Positions 20,868 to 29,750 are shown, numbered from the stretch's first letter. The stretch is DNA of 64,000 nucleotides from JAFEDN01 sp963795715 (GCA_963795715.1 CAWCIY010000003.1:868001-932000), one strand, 5' to 3'. Program-made: numbers and translations. The notes: a model not told the origin generated them from the letters alone.

Positions 20868-22601
20868 ATGAGCAGGACAGAAAGAGAAAAAGCCCAATTA
20901 CGTGAGGACATAAATCATATCCAAGTGAAAATTAGATTGTTAGAATCACTGTTCGCTATCAATGTTAAAGACTTAAATAAACTTTCGAATAGTTTAGATT
21001 TATTTTTAGATTCATTAAGAACATCAAATTCAATAACGTATGATTCGGCAATTTCTTCTTTAAATAAAATTAATAATATTATAGAGGATGATTCTGATGA
21101 AGACTTGCAGGAGGCGATAGCAATTGCTTCTACATTGGTACCTCAAACAAATAATCCTTCAACTCAAAAAGAACATAAAATTATTCAAATAGAAAAAAAA
21201 GAAGAAGATTCCCAAGAGAAGCTTACTAAAATACTAAAACACCTACAAGAAAGAATTGATATTTTAAAACCAAAGTTTTCTTCCTCTGGTAAGGCGGATC
21301 TGATTATAAAAAGAAATTTTAGTTCACTTGAGATTTATTTAAAAAATATACCTAACACAATCCCAATGACTATGGAGTTAGAAACATTTTTTGAGGATAT
21401 CAAATCCATTTTGTCTCAAACCAAATTAGATATAGAGTATTTGCAAAAAGCAGTTAAAAGTACTTTTGACCGAGTGAAGAATTATAGGAATTCGAATCAA
21501 AAAGCGTATAAAACGAATTCATTAGAAATAAAGCCTCTAAAATTACATGAAAGAAAAAACAAAACGATTATCATCCCAATGATTACTTCCGATAATGATA
21601 TTCCAGATGATAAAAACGATGTTTTAGAATTTAAATTAGTTAAAGATGAACCTTCGGAAGAACCAGAAAAAATAGAGGATGAAACCAAATTGCCAAGCGA
21701 TACTTCAGTTTATGAAGTCGAAAGAGATGATACGAGCGAAAATTCTCGTAGAACGGACGCGTATCAATTTCTATCACAAAATATAGATTTTTTTAAGGCT
21801 CCTTTTAGCAAAGATTCAAACTTTCCGGAATGGGCTACCAATCATGCAAAGATCCTTGCTTGGCCCAGCAAAAAATTGCAGGATGCTTTGAATGTTGTTC
21901 CAAATAAAAAATTATATTTTCAATATAAAAAAGCAGTAAAAGAGCATAATTTTGATAAATTAGCTCAGTTGTTAACTTATTACCCTGTAGTAACCGACGC
22001 CATCTTGGAGTTCAAGACAACCGATAACCAAAGTAAAACAGTCATCGATATTTGGCGTGAAAGGGAAGAAAAGATGGCTCCTGTTTCAATAACCATAAGG
22101 GCCAGCCAATCGTCTATTTCTTCTCAGATAAATCCAGATAAAACAGCGAGAGAAGAGCGTAAAACTGAAGAGTTAGGAGAATTGGAGTTCAAAAAAACCG
22201 ATAACCTAGGGCAGATAAGTCCAGAGGATCAATTACTTTTAAGAGAAATAGCTGAACAGGTAGTAAATTTGGACCAAAGAAGCCAGAATTGTTGGCAATC
22301 CCCTAAGTCCAAGAGTGTTTTGCTGGAAAAAAAGTATTCGTTAGAAACCGCTCGCGATAAAGTAAATATCTTTCTTAAGGATCGCACGGAAACCAACCTA
22401 AACGATTTGGCAGAATATGTAGATGTTTTAGAAAAAAACATGGCGGTACAAACTTATTGTCTTGGCCGATTTACTTCATCTTCCTCATTTTTCCCATTTC
22501 AAGATAAGAATAAAACACAAAAGGTAGTTGGAAAAATTCGTGACTTTGTAACTAGAAACGATTGTCGCTTGAATTTCGATCCATCAATTTGTTTTGTGTA
22601 G
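20868..22601 (+). CDS. Hypothetical coiled-coil protein, 577 aa
   Basis: Not recognised. ATG 20868 follows GAGAGC. The protein is very rich in Lys, Glu, Ser and Asn and is encoded by AT-rich DNA. Residues about 1-90 and 115-210 are predicted by eye to be amphipathic helices or coiled coil (REDINHIQVKIRLLESLF; EKLTKILKHLQERIDILK). A charged disordered linker follows (about 230-300), then a helical C-terminal half. There is no signal peptide or membrane segment. This composition is common among Dot/Icm-type effectors of Legionellales, but no secretion signal can be demonstrated here. Confidence 0.6.
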   Translation: MSRTEREKAQLREDINHIQVKIRLLESLFAINVKDLNKLSNSLDLFLDSLRTSNSITYDSAISSLNKINNIIEDDSDEDLQEAIAIASTLVPQTNNPSTQKEHKIIQIEKKEEDSQEKLTKILKHLQERIDILKPKFSSSGKADLIIKRNFSSLEIYLKNIPNTIPMTMELETFFEDIKSILSQTKLDIEYLQKAVKSTFDRVKNYRNSNQKAYKTNSLEIKPLKLHERKNKTIIIPMITSDNDIPDDKNDVLEFKLVKDEPSEEPEKIEDETKLPSDTSVYEVERDDTSENSRRTDAYQFLSQNIDFFKAPFSKDSNFPEWATNHAKILAWPSKKLQDALNVVPNKKLYFQYKKAVKEHNFDKLAQLLTYYPVVTDAILEFKTTDNQSKTVIDIWREREEKMAPVSITIRASQSSISSQINPDKTAREERKTEELGELEFKKTDNLGQISPEDQLLLREIAEQVVNLDQRSQNCWQSPKSKSVLLEKKYSLETARDKVNIFLKDRTETNLNDLAEYVDVLEKNMAVQTYCLGRFTSSSSFFPFQDKNKTQKVVGKIRDFVTRNDCRLNFDPSICFV

Positions 22602-22842
22602 GTTAATTCTTAACACTGAGTTGGAAATATTATTGTGTCCGTCTCAGCAATTCCGCTATGTGTATTGTCAAGGGTTAGGGACAAAGAAATCCCCTCCATC
22701 CGAAATGGTCTAAAAAATTAAGAGCCGAAGAACAGTCAAGGCTGCGCGAAGCGCACCCCGAAGGGGTTTAGCCTTGACTGTTCGCAGGCGACCCCATCAT
22801 TGGGTGATGTGCTGTGATCAGCGATAGCTGATCACAGCACAT
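22602..22842. repeat. Palindrome cluster at the left edge of the IS110 element
   Basis: Two perfect palindromes lie in tandem. GAACAGTCAAGGCT (22730-22743) pairs with 22770-22783 and encloses GCGC-GAA-GCGC and CCCC-GAA-GGGG hairpins. ATGTGCTGTGATCAGC (22807-22822) pairs with 22827-22842 across a GATA tetraloop and is followed by a T-rich run, so it could also terminate transcription. The remaining sequence has no gene. Confidence 0.7.
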
Positions 22843-23015
22843 GATTACCTTTTTTCTTCAAAGATCTTCAGCATTTAAACAAGGCTTATTGCCCTAATCT
22901 GCTATTCGTGGTTATTTCCGTAGAAATACGCACAAGCTGTTCATTCAGTTTAATAAGGTGCGTGCCCCAAACTCGCTAACGTGGTCCTCTCAGACTCACA
23001 GGAATTGCTACGGGG
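22843..23015 (-). ncRNA. Candidate IS110 non-coding (bridge RNA) region
   Basis: A 173-bp non-coding stretch directly after the transposase stop, on the transposase strand. IS110-family recombinases use a structured bridge RNA encoded in the element's non-coding end: upstream of the gene in the IS110 group, downstream in the IS1111 group. This region contains short complementary stretches but I could not fold it or find the target- and donor-binding loops. The call rests on position and family knowledge. Confidence 0.3.
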
Positions 23016-24098
23016 TCACGCAAACTGTTGCTGCTTCACTTGATCTTTGATCGCTGCTCTCTTCTCATATAAGCATCCTGTTCTAATACAGGCTCTGATC
23101 CGCCCTGCCAGGTGTCGAGCTACCGCAACAATAGCCCGCTTCTTCCCTCGATGGGCGGATAATCTGTCATAAATCTCCTTCAAATTGGGATCTTGACGAA
23201 TGGCCACCCATGCGGCTTCTATGAATATTTTACGGAATATAGACCGACCCTGTCGACTAATATTCCCTTGTCGAATGTGCTCTCCAGAAGAATATTCACT
23301 CGGGGTCAGTCCCAGAAAACTAAAGAGCCTCTTCTCGTTTTTAAACTGGCTCATATCCCCTAATTCATTCGCCAGTTCCCGGCCATGCAATAACCCTATG
23401 CCGGGGACACTTTCATAAATCATCGTTAATCCATCCTCCTGGGCTTGATTTTTGAGTTGCTCTTCAATCATCTTTAAACTCCGGGTTAAGTCCTGCCATT
23501 CCTGAGCATAACAGTGAATACTATACTTTAGGTCCTCAGGCACTTGAATATCGGATAGCTCATTTAATTTCTTCAGGATCCAGCAAGCAGATATCCTCGT
23601 ATCATCTTCTACAGGCATCAATCCTTGCGTAAATAACAGGCCTTTCAATTGATTCCCTATTCGCTGCCGACTTTGCCAAATTTGCTGACGGAGTCGCGTG
23701 ACGCTCCGTCGCCCTTCTTGTTCGACCGTCGGCACAAATATCCCTTTCAGGCGATGACTCGCTAGTTGGGTCGCTATTTTTAATGCATCGCGTTTATCCG
23801 TTTTTACCCGATCTCTCGATGCTACTTCAATGGCCCCAGGGTGCACAACCTGGTTTTTAATTCCGTGCGATAATAAAAAACGATGCAAATGAAAACCTGA
23901 AAATCCGGCTTCATAGGCTGTTTTAACCTCCGCTCCCTGAAAATGATTATGAATATAACTGAGTAATACCTCAGGCTTAGCAGGCATCGTATCACGCTTA
24001 ATAACCTCTCCCTCGCAGATACTGACGCAACTATAGGTTTTTTTATGAACGTCAATTCCCATATATATCGTCTTTCCTGTATAATCGTACTTGTACAT
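23016..24098 (-). CDS. IS110-family transposase
   Basis: 360 aa. The N-terminal DEDD_Tnp_IS110 domain shows MGIDVHKKTYSCV (first Asp), the Glu of AYEAGFSGFHLHRFL near residue 63, and TDKRDALKIA. A coiled-coil middle follows, then the C-terminal Tnp_20 domain with PGIGLLHGREL, FLGLTPSEYSSG and the serine-containing GNISRQGRSIFRK. The reading frame is complete. ATG 24098 has a strong GGAGG with five bases spacing, so an upstream GTG at 24119 is not the start. That SD lies in the 3' arm of a perfect 15-bp hairpin (24101-24150). Confidence 0.93.
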   Translation of the reverse strand: MYKYDYTGKTIYMGIDVHKKTYSCVSICEGEVIKRDTMPAKPEVLLSYIHNHFQGAEVKTAYEAGFSGFHLHRFLLSHGIKNQVVHPGAIEVASRDRVKTDKRDALKIATQLASHRLKGIFVPTVEQEGRRSVTRLRQQIWQSRQRIGNQLKGLLFTQGLMPVEDDTRISACWILKKLNELSDIQVPEDLKYSIHCYAQEWQDLTRSLKMIEEQLKNQAQEDGLTMIYESVPGIGLLHGRELANELGDMSQFKNEKRLFSFLGLTPSEYSSGEHIRQGNISRQGRSIFRKIFIEAAWVAIRQDPNLKEIYDRLSAHRGKKRAIVAVARHLAGRIRACIRTGCLYEKRAAIKDQVKQQQFA

Positions 24099-24100
24099 AT

Positions 24101-24150
24101 ATCTTCCTCCATTATTCACTTCAATACCTTATTTTATAATGGAGGAAGAT
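24101..24150 (-). promoter_or_regulatory. SD-sequestering hairpin before the IS110 transposase
   Basis: On the transposase strand, the 15 bases at 24150-24136 are perfectly complementary to those at 24115-24101 across a 20-base AT-rich loop. The 3' arm contains GGAGGA, the ribosome-binding site of the transposase ATG at 24098. Transcripts entering from outside would form the stem and block translation; a promoter inside the loop would escape it. Confidence 0.75.
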
Positions 24151-24206
24151 TTCTTAATACATCATAGCAACTCGCTGAATCTTAAGTAACATTTTCGCAG
24201 TCAAGC

Positions 24207-24334
24207 TTTACCTGATGGGGGTTCGCAAGGGGGAGAAGAGCGGAGCGATCTCCCCCTTCATTCCTGAGTTGCGGCTTTGCCGGAACTCAGGATCAAAACC
24301 AGGAGGCAATTCCCGTTCAGCGGGAATTGCTGAG
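24207..24334. repeat. Dispersed palindromic repeat, family R1, copy 2
   Basis: Reverse-orientation copy of 561-742, sharing CCTGATGGGG, GGGAGATCGCTCC-type, CATTCCTGA, GGCTTTGCC and GATC segments, and ending with GCAATTCCCG (24306-24315) paired with CGGGAATTGC (24321-24330). It supplies the last codons and TGA of folD. Confidence 0.75.
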
Positions 24335-25189
24335 TCCGTCTTCTAATTTTTGAGCGGCTATTAAAGTATTTTCAAGCAGCATCGCTACCGTCATTTGGCC
24401 AACACCTCCTGGCACCGGTGTAATCCAGCCTGCACGCTGACAGGCAGACTCAAAGTCAATATCGCCGGTAATTTTGCCATCCGGCAGACGATTGAAACCT
24501 ACGTCAATCACTATAGCCCCTGTTTTAATCCATTCACTGTGTATAATGCCAGTTTTGCCCATCGCTGAAATTAAAATATCAGCGGTTTCTATGTATGAAG
24601 CTAAATTTTTAGTAAAACGATGGCAGATCGTAACAGTACATTTAGCGAGTAGCAATTCTAAAGCCATAGGACGGCCAACAATATTGGACGCTCCCAAAAC
24701 TACCGCATGTTTTCCAGTTAAATCTTCACCCAAGGATGCTAATAACTTCATTACTCCATGGGGTGTACAGGGTCTTAATAAAGGGTGCCGTTCAGCCAAT
24801 CTACCCATATTATACGGATGAAATCCATCGACATCTTTAGCCGGTGAGATGTGCTCCAGCAAATTCGCAGGATCGATATGTGAGGGTAAGGGCAATTGTA
24901 ATAAAATGCCATGGATAGTCGGGTCTTCATTGCAATTTTGAATCACTTGCAAAATATCTTGCTCAGTGCAGTTTGCATCTAACCGATGACAATGAGATAA
25001 AATTCCAACTTCGGCACAGGCCGCTTCTTTATTCCGTACATAGCTTAAAGAGGCAGGATTATTGCCTACTAAGATAACAGCCAGCCCAGGTGCGGGTAAT
25101 TTTCTTTGTAGCCGATCTGCGACCTGCCAGGCGATATGTTTTTTAATTCCTGCTGCAACTGCTTTACCGTCGATAATAATTGCGCTCAT
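24317..25189 (-). CDS. folD: Methylenetetrahydrofolate dehydrogenase / cyclohydrolase
   Basis: A bifunctional cytosolic enzyme of one-carbon metabolism; its 290 aa is the normal family length. Signature segments are present: YVRNKEAACAEVGI with the catalytic Lys, the ILLQLPLPSHID motif near residue 95, KDVDGFHPYNMGRL, GASNIVGRPMALELL for the dinucleotide site, and PVPGGVGQMTVAMLLENT at the C-terminus. The final residues (LSNSR) and the stop come from a dispersed palindromic repeat, which suggests the natural tail was replaced. Divergent from the yafS-like gene. Confidence 0.96.
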   Translation of the reverse strand: MSAIIIDGKAVAAGIKKHIAWQVADRLQRKLPAPGLAVILVGNNPASLSYVRNKEAACAEVGILSHCHRLDANCTEQDILQVIQNCNEDPTIHGILLQLPLPSHIDPANLLEHISPAKDVDGFHPYNMGRLAERHPLLRPCTPHGVMKLLASLGEDLTGKHAVVLGASNIVGRPMALELLLAKCTVTICHRFTKNLASYIETADILISAMGKTGIIHSEWIKTGAIVIDVGFNRLPDGKITGDIDFESACQRAGWITPVPGGVGQMTVAMLLENTLIAAQKLEDGLSNSR

Positions 25190-25232
25190 AAGATTAGAAT
25201 ATCATAATATCCCCCATTTAGGGGAGCAAAGT

Positions 25233-25928
25233 GTGAGTTTTCACCCGTGTTATTTGTCATCTTGGTTAAAGAGAGAGCCTGGTTCATTGCTCATTGGAAT
25301 GGAGCGGGATCAGCTGCAAAAATTACTAAAACCCATTCTCGGGGATTATTTAATTCAAATTGGCGGTTTGCCCGAACTCACTTCTGCAAGCCCCATTCGG
25401 TTTAAATGGTATTTGAACACCCAGGCCAAGGCTGGTTCCATTCAAGTGGCCTTAGATGAATTACCTTTGCTTCCGGAAAGCGTTGATGTGGTGGTAATGG
25501 TGCATGTTTTAGAGTTTGTCTCCAACCCGCAAATAATTCTTCGAGAAGCCTATCAAGCTTTGGCTGCAGGGGGGCAAATGATTATTTTAAGTTTAAACCC
25601 CTGCAGCCTATGGGGATTTAGTCGGGAAGTTCCGCATTTATGGACTGCTTGGAGAGTTAAACATTGGCTCCATGACCTTAGAATGCGTATAGTCTTGAGC
25701 GACACTTTTTGTTTTCGTCCCCCCACACACCATGCTCGTTGGTGGCGCCATTTATTGTGGTTAGAGGCTTTAGGCCCTTTTTGTTTCCCCTCTTTCGGAG
25801 GATTTTATATACTAGCAGCGCAAAAACGGGTGACTGGAAAAACACCCATAATACAACCTGCATGGAGCAAAAAAATGGAATTGACCAAAAGTTTAAAACC
25901 AACGATCAGCAGCAGCTTGGAGTCTTAG
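25233..25928 (+). CDS. yafS: SAM-dependent methyltransferase, YafS-like
   Basis: 231 aa. GTG 25233 is chosen because GGGGAG at 25221-25226 lies 6 nt upstream and earlier in-frame starts would run back through folD. The sequence keeps the later class I methyltransferase motifs: LPLLPESVDVVVMVHVLEF (motif II region), ILREAYQALAAGGQMIILSLNP (motif III) and SLWGFSR. The N-terminal glycine-rich motif I is not clearly visible. Its position immediately before rnhA-dnaQ matches YafS of E. coli, a methyltransferase of unknown substrate. The stop lies one base before the rnhA start. Confidence 0.8.
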   Translation: MSFHPCYLSSWLKREPGSLLIGMERDQLQKLLKPILGDYLIQIGGLPELTSASPIRFKWYLNTQAKAGSIQVALDELPLLPESVDVVVMVHVLEFVSNPQIILREAYQALAAGGQMIILSLNPCSLWGFSREVPHLWTAWRVKHWLHDLRMRIVLSDTFCFRPPTHHARWWRHLLWLEALGPFCFPSFGGFYILAAQKRVTGKTPIIQPAWSKKMELTKSLKPTISSSLES

Positions 25929-25929
25929 T

Positions 25930-26373
25930 ATGTTACAGCTAATTGCTATTTTTACTGACGGCGCCTGCCGTGGCAATCCAGGTCCGGGAGGTTGGGGCGC
26001 AGTGTTACGCTGGGAAGATCAGTATAAAGAAATTTTTGGTGGTGAATTAATGACTACCAATAACCGAATGGAATTGACTGCGGCGATACAAGCCTTGGCA
26101 GTACTCAAAAAACCTTGCCAAATTGCTTTAACCACAGATTCTGAGTATGTCCGGCGCGGGATTACCGAATGGATCCATCAATGGAAACATCGTGGATGGC
26201 GAAATAGTAAAAAAGAGCCCATTAAGAATCAAGATTTATGGCAGCGTTTAGATGACGAGGTGGCCCGCCACCAGGTAGAATGGCATTGGGTTAAAGGGCA
26301 TAGCGGTCATCCCGAAAATACCCGTGCGGATGAACTGGCCAATCAAGCCATTGATGAATTGACTATAGAATAG
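25930..26373 (+). CDS. rnhA: Ribonuclease HI
   Basis: 147 aa, full length. It degrades RNA in RNA-DNA hybrids. The four catalytic carboxylates are visible: D in IFTDGACRGNPGPGGWG, E in MELTAAIQAL, D in TTDSEYVRRGI, and the C-terminal D in ADELANQA, together with the conserved His in HSGHPEN. The gene starts one base after yafS and is followed by dnaQ, the common gammaproteobacterial order. Confidence 0.97.
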   Translation: MLQLIAIFTDGACRGNPGPGGWGAVLRWEDQYKEIFGGELMTTNNRMELTAAIQALAVLKKPCQIALTTDSEYVRRGITEWIHQWKHRGWRNSKKEPIKNQDLWQRLDDEVARHQVEWHWVKGHSGHPENTRADELANQAIDELTIE

Positions 26374-26383
26374 CGATTATAAT

Positions 26384-27118
26384 ATGCGCCAAATAGTGTT
26401 GGATACCGAAACCACTGGTTTACTCACCAGTGCTGGGCATAAACTGATAGAAATTGGTTGTTTAGAACTTTATAACCGCCGATTTACCGGTATTAGTTTT
26501 CACCATTATCTAAATCCGCAACGCCCAGTGGATAAAGATGCATTTGCAATCCATGGTTTGAGTGATGAATTTTTAAAAGATAAACCTACTTTTGCCACTA
26601 TTTTTGCTGATTTTTTAGCCTTTATTGCTGAATCCGAGTTGATTATCCACAATGCGCCGTTTGATTTAGGATTTTTAAATTACGAGTTACAGCTGATTAA
26701 TAAAGAGATAAAGCGGGTAGACCAAAGATGTCCAGTGATAGATACCTTGGTGCTGGCTCGTAATAAACATCCCGGACAATCTAACAGCTTAGATGCTTTG
26801 TGCCGACGTTATCAAATTGATAATTCCAAGCGGCATTTACATGGCGCCTTAATGGATGCTCATTTATTGGGACAAGTTTACTTAGCGATGACCGGCGGCC
26901 AGGATCAATTATTTGGCGCCGAAGAATTTCAAAACTTGTCTTCTGTTACCCAACAGCTGGACTATGCTGGCAAAAGCAAGTCTCACATCCCTTTACCTAT
27001 TGTTTTACCCAGTATGGAAGAGCAAAAGGCGCACGAAAAATTTTTGGATTTGTTGAAGAAACAAGGTAAATGTGTCTGGTCAGACCTCAATGGCACTTAC
27101 TTAACGCCTAGCCAATAA
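26384..27118 (+). CDS. dnaQ: DNA polymerase III epsilon subunit (proofreading exonuclease), tail altered by a transposon
   Basis: The 3'-5' exonuclease of the replicase. The DEDDh motifs are LDTETTG (residues 6-12), IIHNAPFDLGFLN and HGALMDAHLLGQVY. A C-terminal helix AHEKFLDLLKKQGKCVW, as in E. coli, contacts the polymerase subunit. After W232 the reading frame enters a transposon: the residues after SDL (NGTYLTPSQ) are coded by the IS4-type end at 27088. Joining 27087 to 31384 would give WSDLPL and a TAA, so the original stop lies 4.3 kb away at 31391-31393. The polymerase-binding part seems intact, so the protein is probably functional. Confidence 0.94.
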   Translation: MRQIVLDTETTGLLTSAGHKLIEIGCLELYNRRFTGISFHHYLNPQRPVDKDAFAIHGLSDEFLKDKPTFATIFADFLAFIAESELIIHNAPFDLGFLNYELQLINKEIKRVDQRCPVIDTLVLARNKHPGQSNSLDALCRRYQIDNSKRHLHGALMDAHLLGQVYLAMTGGQDQLFGAEEFQNLSSVTQQLDYAGKSKSHIPLPIVLPSMEEQKAHEKFLDLLKKQGKCVWSDLNGTYLTPSQ

Positions 27119-27599
27119 TTTCTGTTTAGCGATTTTCCTTGGTTTTAATAGTAATTGATAGGTTTTAGGTCGTCGCTTCACCTCCCTTGGTTCAACTGGT
27201 CTGTTTCCTATAGTATGCTCTATGATAGCGATTAATAAATGCTGATATAAAATTTTACGTATTTCCTTATCTTTATTCATTGCATCCATCCAATCGGGTC
27301 GTTGCGGTTTATGCCATAGGGCTATATGATCGTCTTTTCCCAATCGCCTGCCTCTGTTGGGAGGAAATTTCCGAGCACCCTGTAATCTGAAAACGCAATC
27401 CACTCCTTTAGCCATCAGTAATGCAATTAAAAAAATAACTGCAATAGTAACTATCTCCCAATAGGATATTTCCTTCAGAGAAACTGGCTAATAACTGCCG
27501 GAATAAAGCATGTTCGCTTGTCCAATAATCTCCTGCGCTCATATTCAAAATAGCTCCGGAGGCGAAAGAGATAATCGTCACCAAGCGGACTAAAAACAT
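27101..27599 (-). pseudogene. IS4-like transposase remnant, left copy
   Basis: Two frames on the minus strand carry transposase pieces: GDYWTSEHALFRQL and GNILLGDSYYCSYF (27408-27599), then after a shift VDCVFRLQGARKFPPNRGRRLGKDDH, PRPDWMD and a C-terminus VEPREVKRRPKTYQLL. The GD.YY.SYF segment contains a DDE catalytic Asp. Part of the centre between PDWMD and the C-terminus is missing. It is clearly non-functional and supplies the left outer end of the composite. Confidence 0.8.
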
Positions 27600-27698
27600 A
27601 GTTTAATATCGATAAATTTAATCAATTATTAATGTAAATTGATTATAATAATTATAAAAATACACATACATAAAACAATAGAAGAGAAATTATTACCA

Positions 27699-29462
27699 AT
27701 GCGCACAGAAAAATTACTAGAAATACATATACTAAACAATGACTTAGATAGATTTATCGATCTTTTTAAATCAGAGCCTGAAGCCAAGCATCCTTTTTCA
27801 TTGTTACGATCAGCGGTTATTCAAAGAAATTGGCCAATCACACTACTATTGCTCTCTAGCTCCAATTTGGAAATTCCAGATGACTATTTTAAAGTGTTAG
27901 CAAAATATAAAAATGAAATTATCAGTGAAAAGAGCTTAGAAAAAGTTTCTTTGGATATAGAAACCTTGAAAGACTCATTGACAAAAACAACACCTTTAGG
28001 TCGATTAGCCCACTATCAAAGAGGACCACTAAAGCCTGCAATTCAGCACGGCCATTTATTCACCTGGTCAAGCGGTGCATTAGGCAAAATCCAAAAAGAG
28101 ATTCAGAAAAGCTTTAAAGATCCTTCAAATGAAGGGAAAATGGATTCCAAGGATTTATTAATATTTAAAAATTTATGTCAGCTAATCGAGATTGATCAAT
28201 TGACATGTGGAGATGATGCTAAAAAAGATGCCTCCATCTTTAAAGAAAATTATAGACAATGGTTACGAAAACCAGCGACTCCAGCTAAGGATATGATTTC
28301 TTTATTATTAGAAACTTTTTTTAATCTATCTAATTATGGTCATGTCGCAGTCAATACAAAAAAGCACACGTATAATGGGATAAAAATTGTAACCAAAACT
28401 ATCTTTGAACCCAGAAAATTAGATCCTTATCCTACGTGGGCAGGAGCATATTTTCAAAAACATACCATTTACATTAAAAATCATCCTTTCCAATCAATAT
28501 TCTCCTCAACATTGCATGAATTGGTTCATCATATAATCCGAATCATTTTTAGCAGTTATACTCCTTCTTTAGAAAAGGATTGGGAAGAATTAGCAGGATT
28601 TATCAATGACGATCTTTCCTTAGCTAAAAGAAATGGAATTATGTTGGGAGAATATGCAAGAATAGATTATTTTCATAACTATTCTTCAAATGCACATGCA
28701 CATGAAGTGGCTTCTCATTTAATTCAATTCTTATTAGAAAATAATTCACTACCTAATAATCATCAAATATTATCTATAAAAACAACTGACAGGATTCAAA
28801 AATTATTAACAGAATTCTTTGATCGAGTGAAAGGTTTGCGGGATACTTTTCAGAATATAACAATTCCTGGGAGAATAAAACTTTTTGAAGAAATGATGAG
28901 AGGTAACGCGGACGCTGTAAAAGAACATATTACTCCAGATAATTATTTGGCTTATCATATTTATCCGCTACATAGTTTAGACTTGCCTCATTTCAAAAAG
29001 TTTGAAGAAGCTGGATTTTCTGTGTTTAGACCAAATAAATTTGGCAGAATGCCGATTGAATTGGCTATTGAAAATAATCGATTTGAATTAGCTTTATACC
29101 TTTTAGAAAAATATTCACAAGCTGACCAAAAACTCCCGCAGGGGTTTGATATCAATAAGGTTAATACTCAAGGTCAAACGCTATTAACCATGGCAATCTT
29201 ACAAAAGAAAAGTGAGGAATTTATTCTAAAATTGATGAATAATTACGGTGCTAATGTTAATATTAAAGATAATCAAGGTCAGCCACCATTAAGCCACGCA
29301 ATTGATAATCATTATTCAACCCCTTTTATTAAAGCCCTAACCAAAGAAACTGAATTTGATGAAAATTGCATCCAAAAACTTTTAAAAATAGAAGATATTC
29401 TTGATGAAGAAACGGGCTCTTCCGTAATTCCCGTGGTTTATCAAGCTGAGTTAAAATTATGA
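27699..29462 (+). CDS. Putative zinc metallopeptidase with ankyrin repeats (candidate effector)
   Basis: 587 aa from ATG 27699; a TTG at 27639 would add a poly-Ile stretch and is unlikely. An HExxH motif H273-ELV-H277 lies on a helix (STLHELVHHIIR) after a strand-like IYIKNHP, and a helix with E336 (HAHEVASHLIQFLL) 59 residues later could give the third zinc ligand. That resembles the layout of gluzincin-type toxins such as lethal-factor-like domains. Residues about 445-545 are ankyrin-like (NKFGRMPIELAIENNRFELA; NTQGQTLLTMAILQ; ANVNIKDNQGQPPLSHAI). No signal peptide. It is carried inside the IS4-type composite, which suggests horizontal movement. Substrate and secretion are unknown. Confidence 0.65.
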   Translation: MRTEKLLEIHILNNDLDRFIDLFKSEPEAKHPFSLLRSAVIQRNWPITLLLLSSSNLEIPDDYFKVLAKYKNEIISEKSLEKVSLDIETLKDSLTKTTPLGRLAHYQRGPLKPAIQHGHLFTWSSGALGKIQKEIQKSFKDPSNEGKMDSKDLLIFKNLCQLIEIDQLTCGDDAKKDASIFKENYRQWLRKPATPAKDMISLLLETFFNLSNYGHVAVNTKKHTYNGIKIVTKTIFEPRKLDPYPTWAGAYFQKHTIYIKNHPFQSIFSSTLHELVHHIIRIIFSSYTPSLEKDWEELAGFINDDLSLAKRNGIMLGEYARIDYFHNYSSNAHAHEVASHLIQFLLENNSLPNNHQILSIKTTDRIQKLLTEFFDRVKGLRDTFQNITIPGRIKLFEEMMRGNADAVKEHITPDNYLAYHIYPLHSLDLPHFKKFEEAGFSVFRPNKFGRMPIELAIENNRFELALYLLEKYSQADQKLPQGFDINKVNTQGQTLLTMAILQKKSEEFILKLMNNYGANVNIKDNQGQPPLSHAIDNHYSTPFIKALTKETEFDENCIQKLLKIEDILDEETGSSVIPVVYQAELKL

Positions 29463-29547
29463 TTTAGATCCCTCGGCCACAAAATTAACTTCAATACTGC
29501 CGCGAGTGGCGTGAGAATAAGGGCAAACACTGACCTTTTCTAAAATC
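29457..29547 (-). pseudogene. ohr: Organic hydroperoxide resistance protein, C-terminal remnant
   Basis: The minus strand reads LEKVSVCPYSHATRGSIEV, then NFVAEGSKS and a stop at 29457. The CPYSxATRG motif with the resolving Cys is the hallmark of the Ohr/OsmC C-terminus. Only about 28 residues remain; the right side passes directly into the IS4-like transposase fragment, which evidently cut the gene. Its end overlaps the 3' end of the ankyrin gene. Confidence 0.7.
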
Positions 29548-29750
29548 AATTTTTCGATTGGCATTGATCTTAAAAACAGCATCGATATTTAGCTTTTGTA
29601 AGTGTGCCAGCAAAAAGTAACTGCAATAATATCGATCTCCCAGTAAAATATCACCAATCGATAATTGATCAAGCATCTCTCTTAATAGTCCATGTTCACT
29701 GCTATAATAATCATCCATCGCAATATTTAAGACAGCGCCAGAAGATAAAC
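29548..29750 (-). pseudogene. IS4-like transposase remnant, right copy
   Basis: The minus strand reads LSSGAVLNIAMDDYYSSEHGL, then LLGDRYYCSYFLLAHLQKL and NANRKIDFRKG, homologous to but diverged from the left copy (GDYWTSEHALFRQL, GDSYYCSYF). It is joined on the left to the ohr remnant and interrupted on the right by the nested IS66 element. The IS end continues at 31308-31372. Confidence 0.8.

Larger units (their letters stand above)
22843..24150 (-). mobile_element. IS110-family insertion sequence (limits approximate)
   Basis: The element consists of an intact DEDD transposase gene with a non-coding stretch after it and a regulatory hairpin before it. IS110 elements lack clear terminal inverted repeats and often no target duplication is made, so the ends cannot be fixed from one copy. 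Palindromic repeats lie on both sides (22730-22842 and the R1 copy 24207-24334), consistent with the known preference of many IS110/IS1111 members for REP-like targets. Confidence 0.6.

Noticed and set aside
24474..24821. Open frame of 115 codons opposite folD
   Set aside because: Shadow of a well-supported gene on the opposite strand.
25062..25232. Longer N-terminus of the YafS-like methyltransferase
   Set aside because: It overlaps folD on the other strand; GTG 25233 has a GGGGAG at correct spacing.
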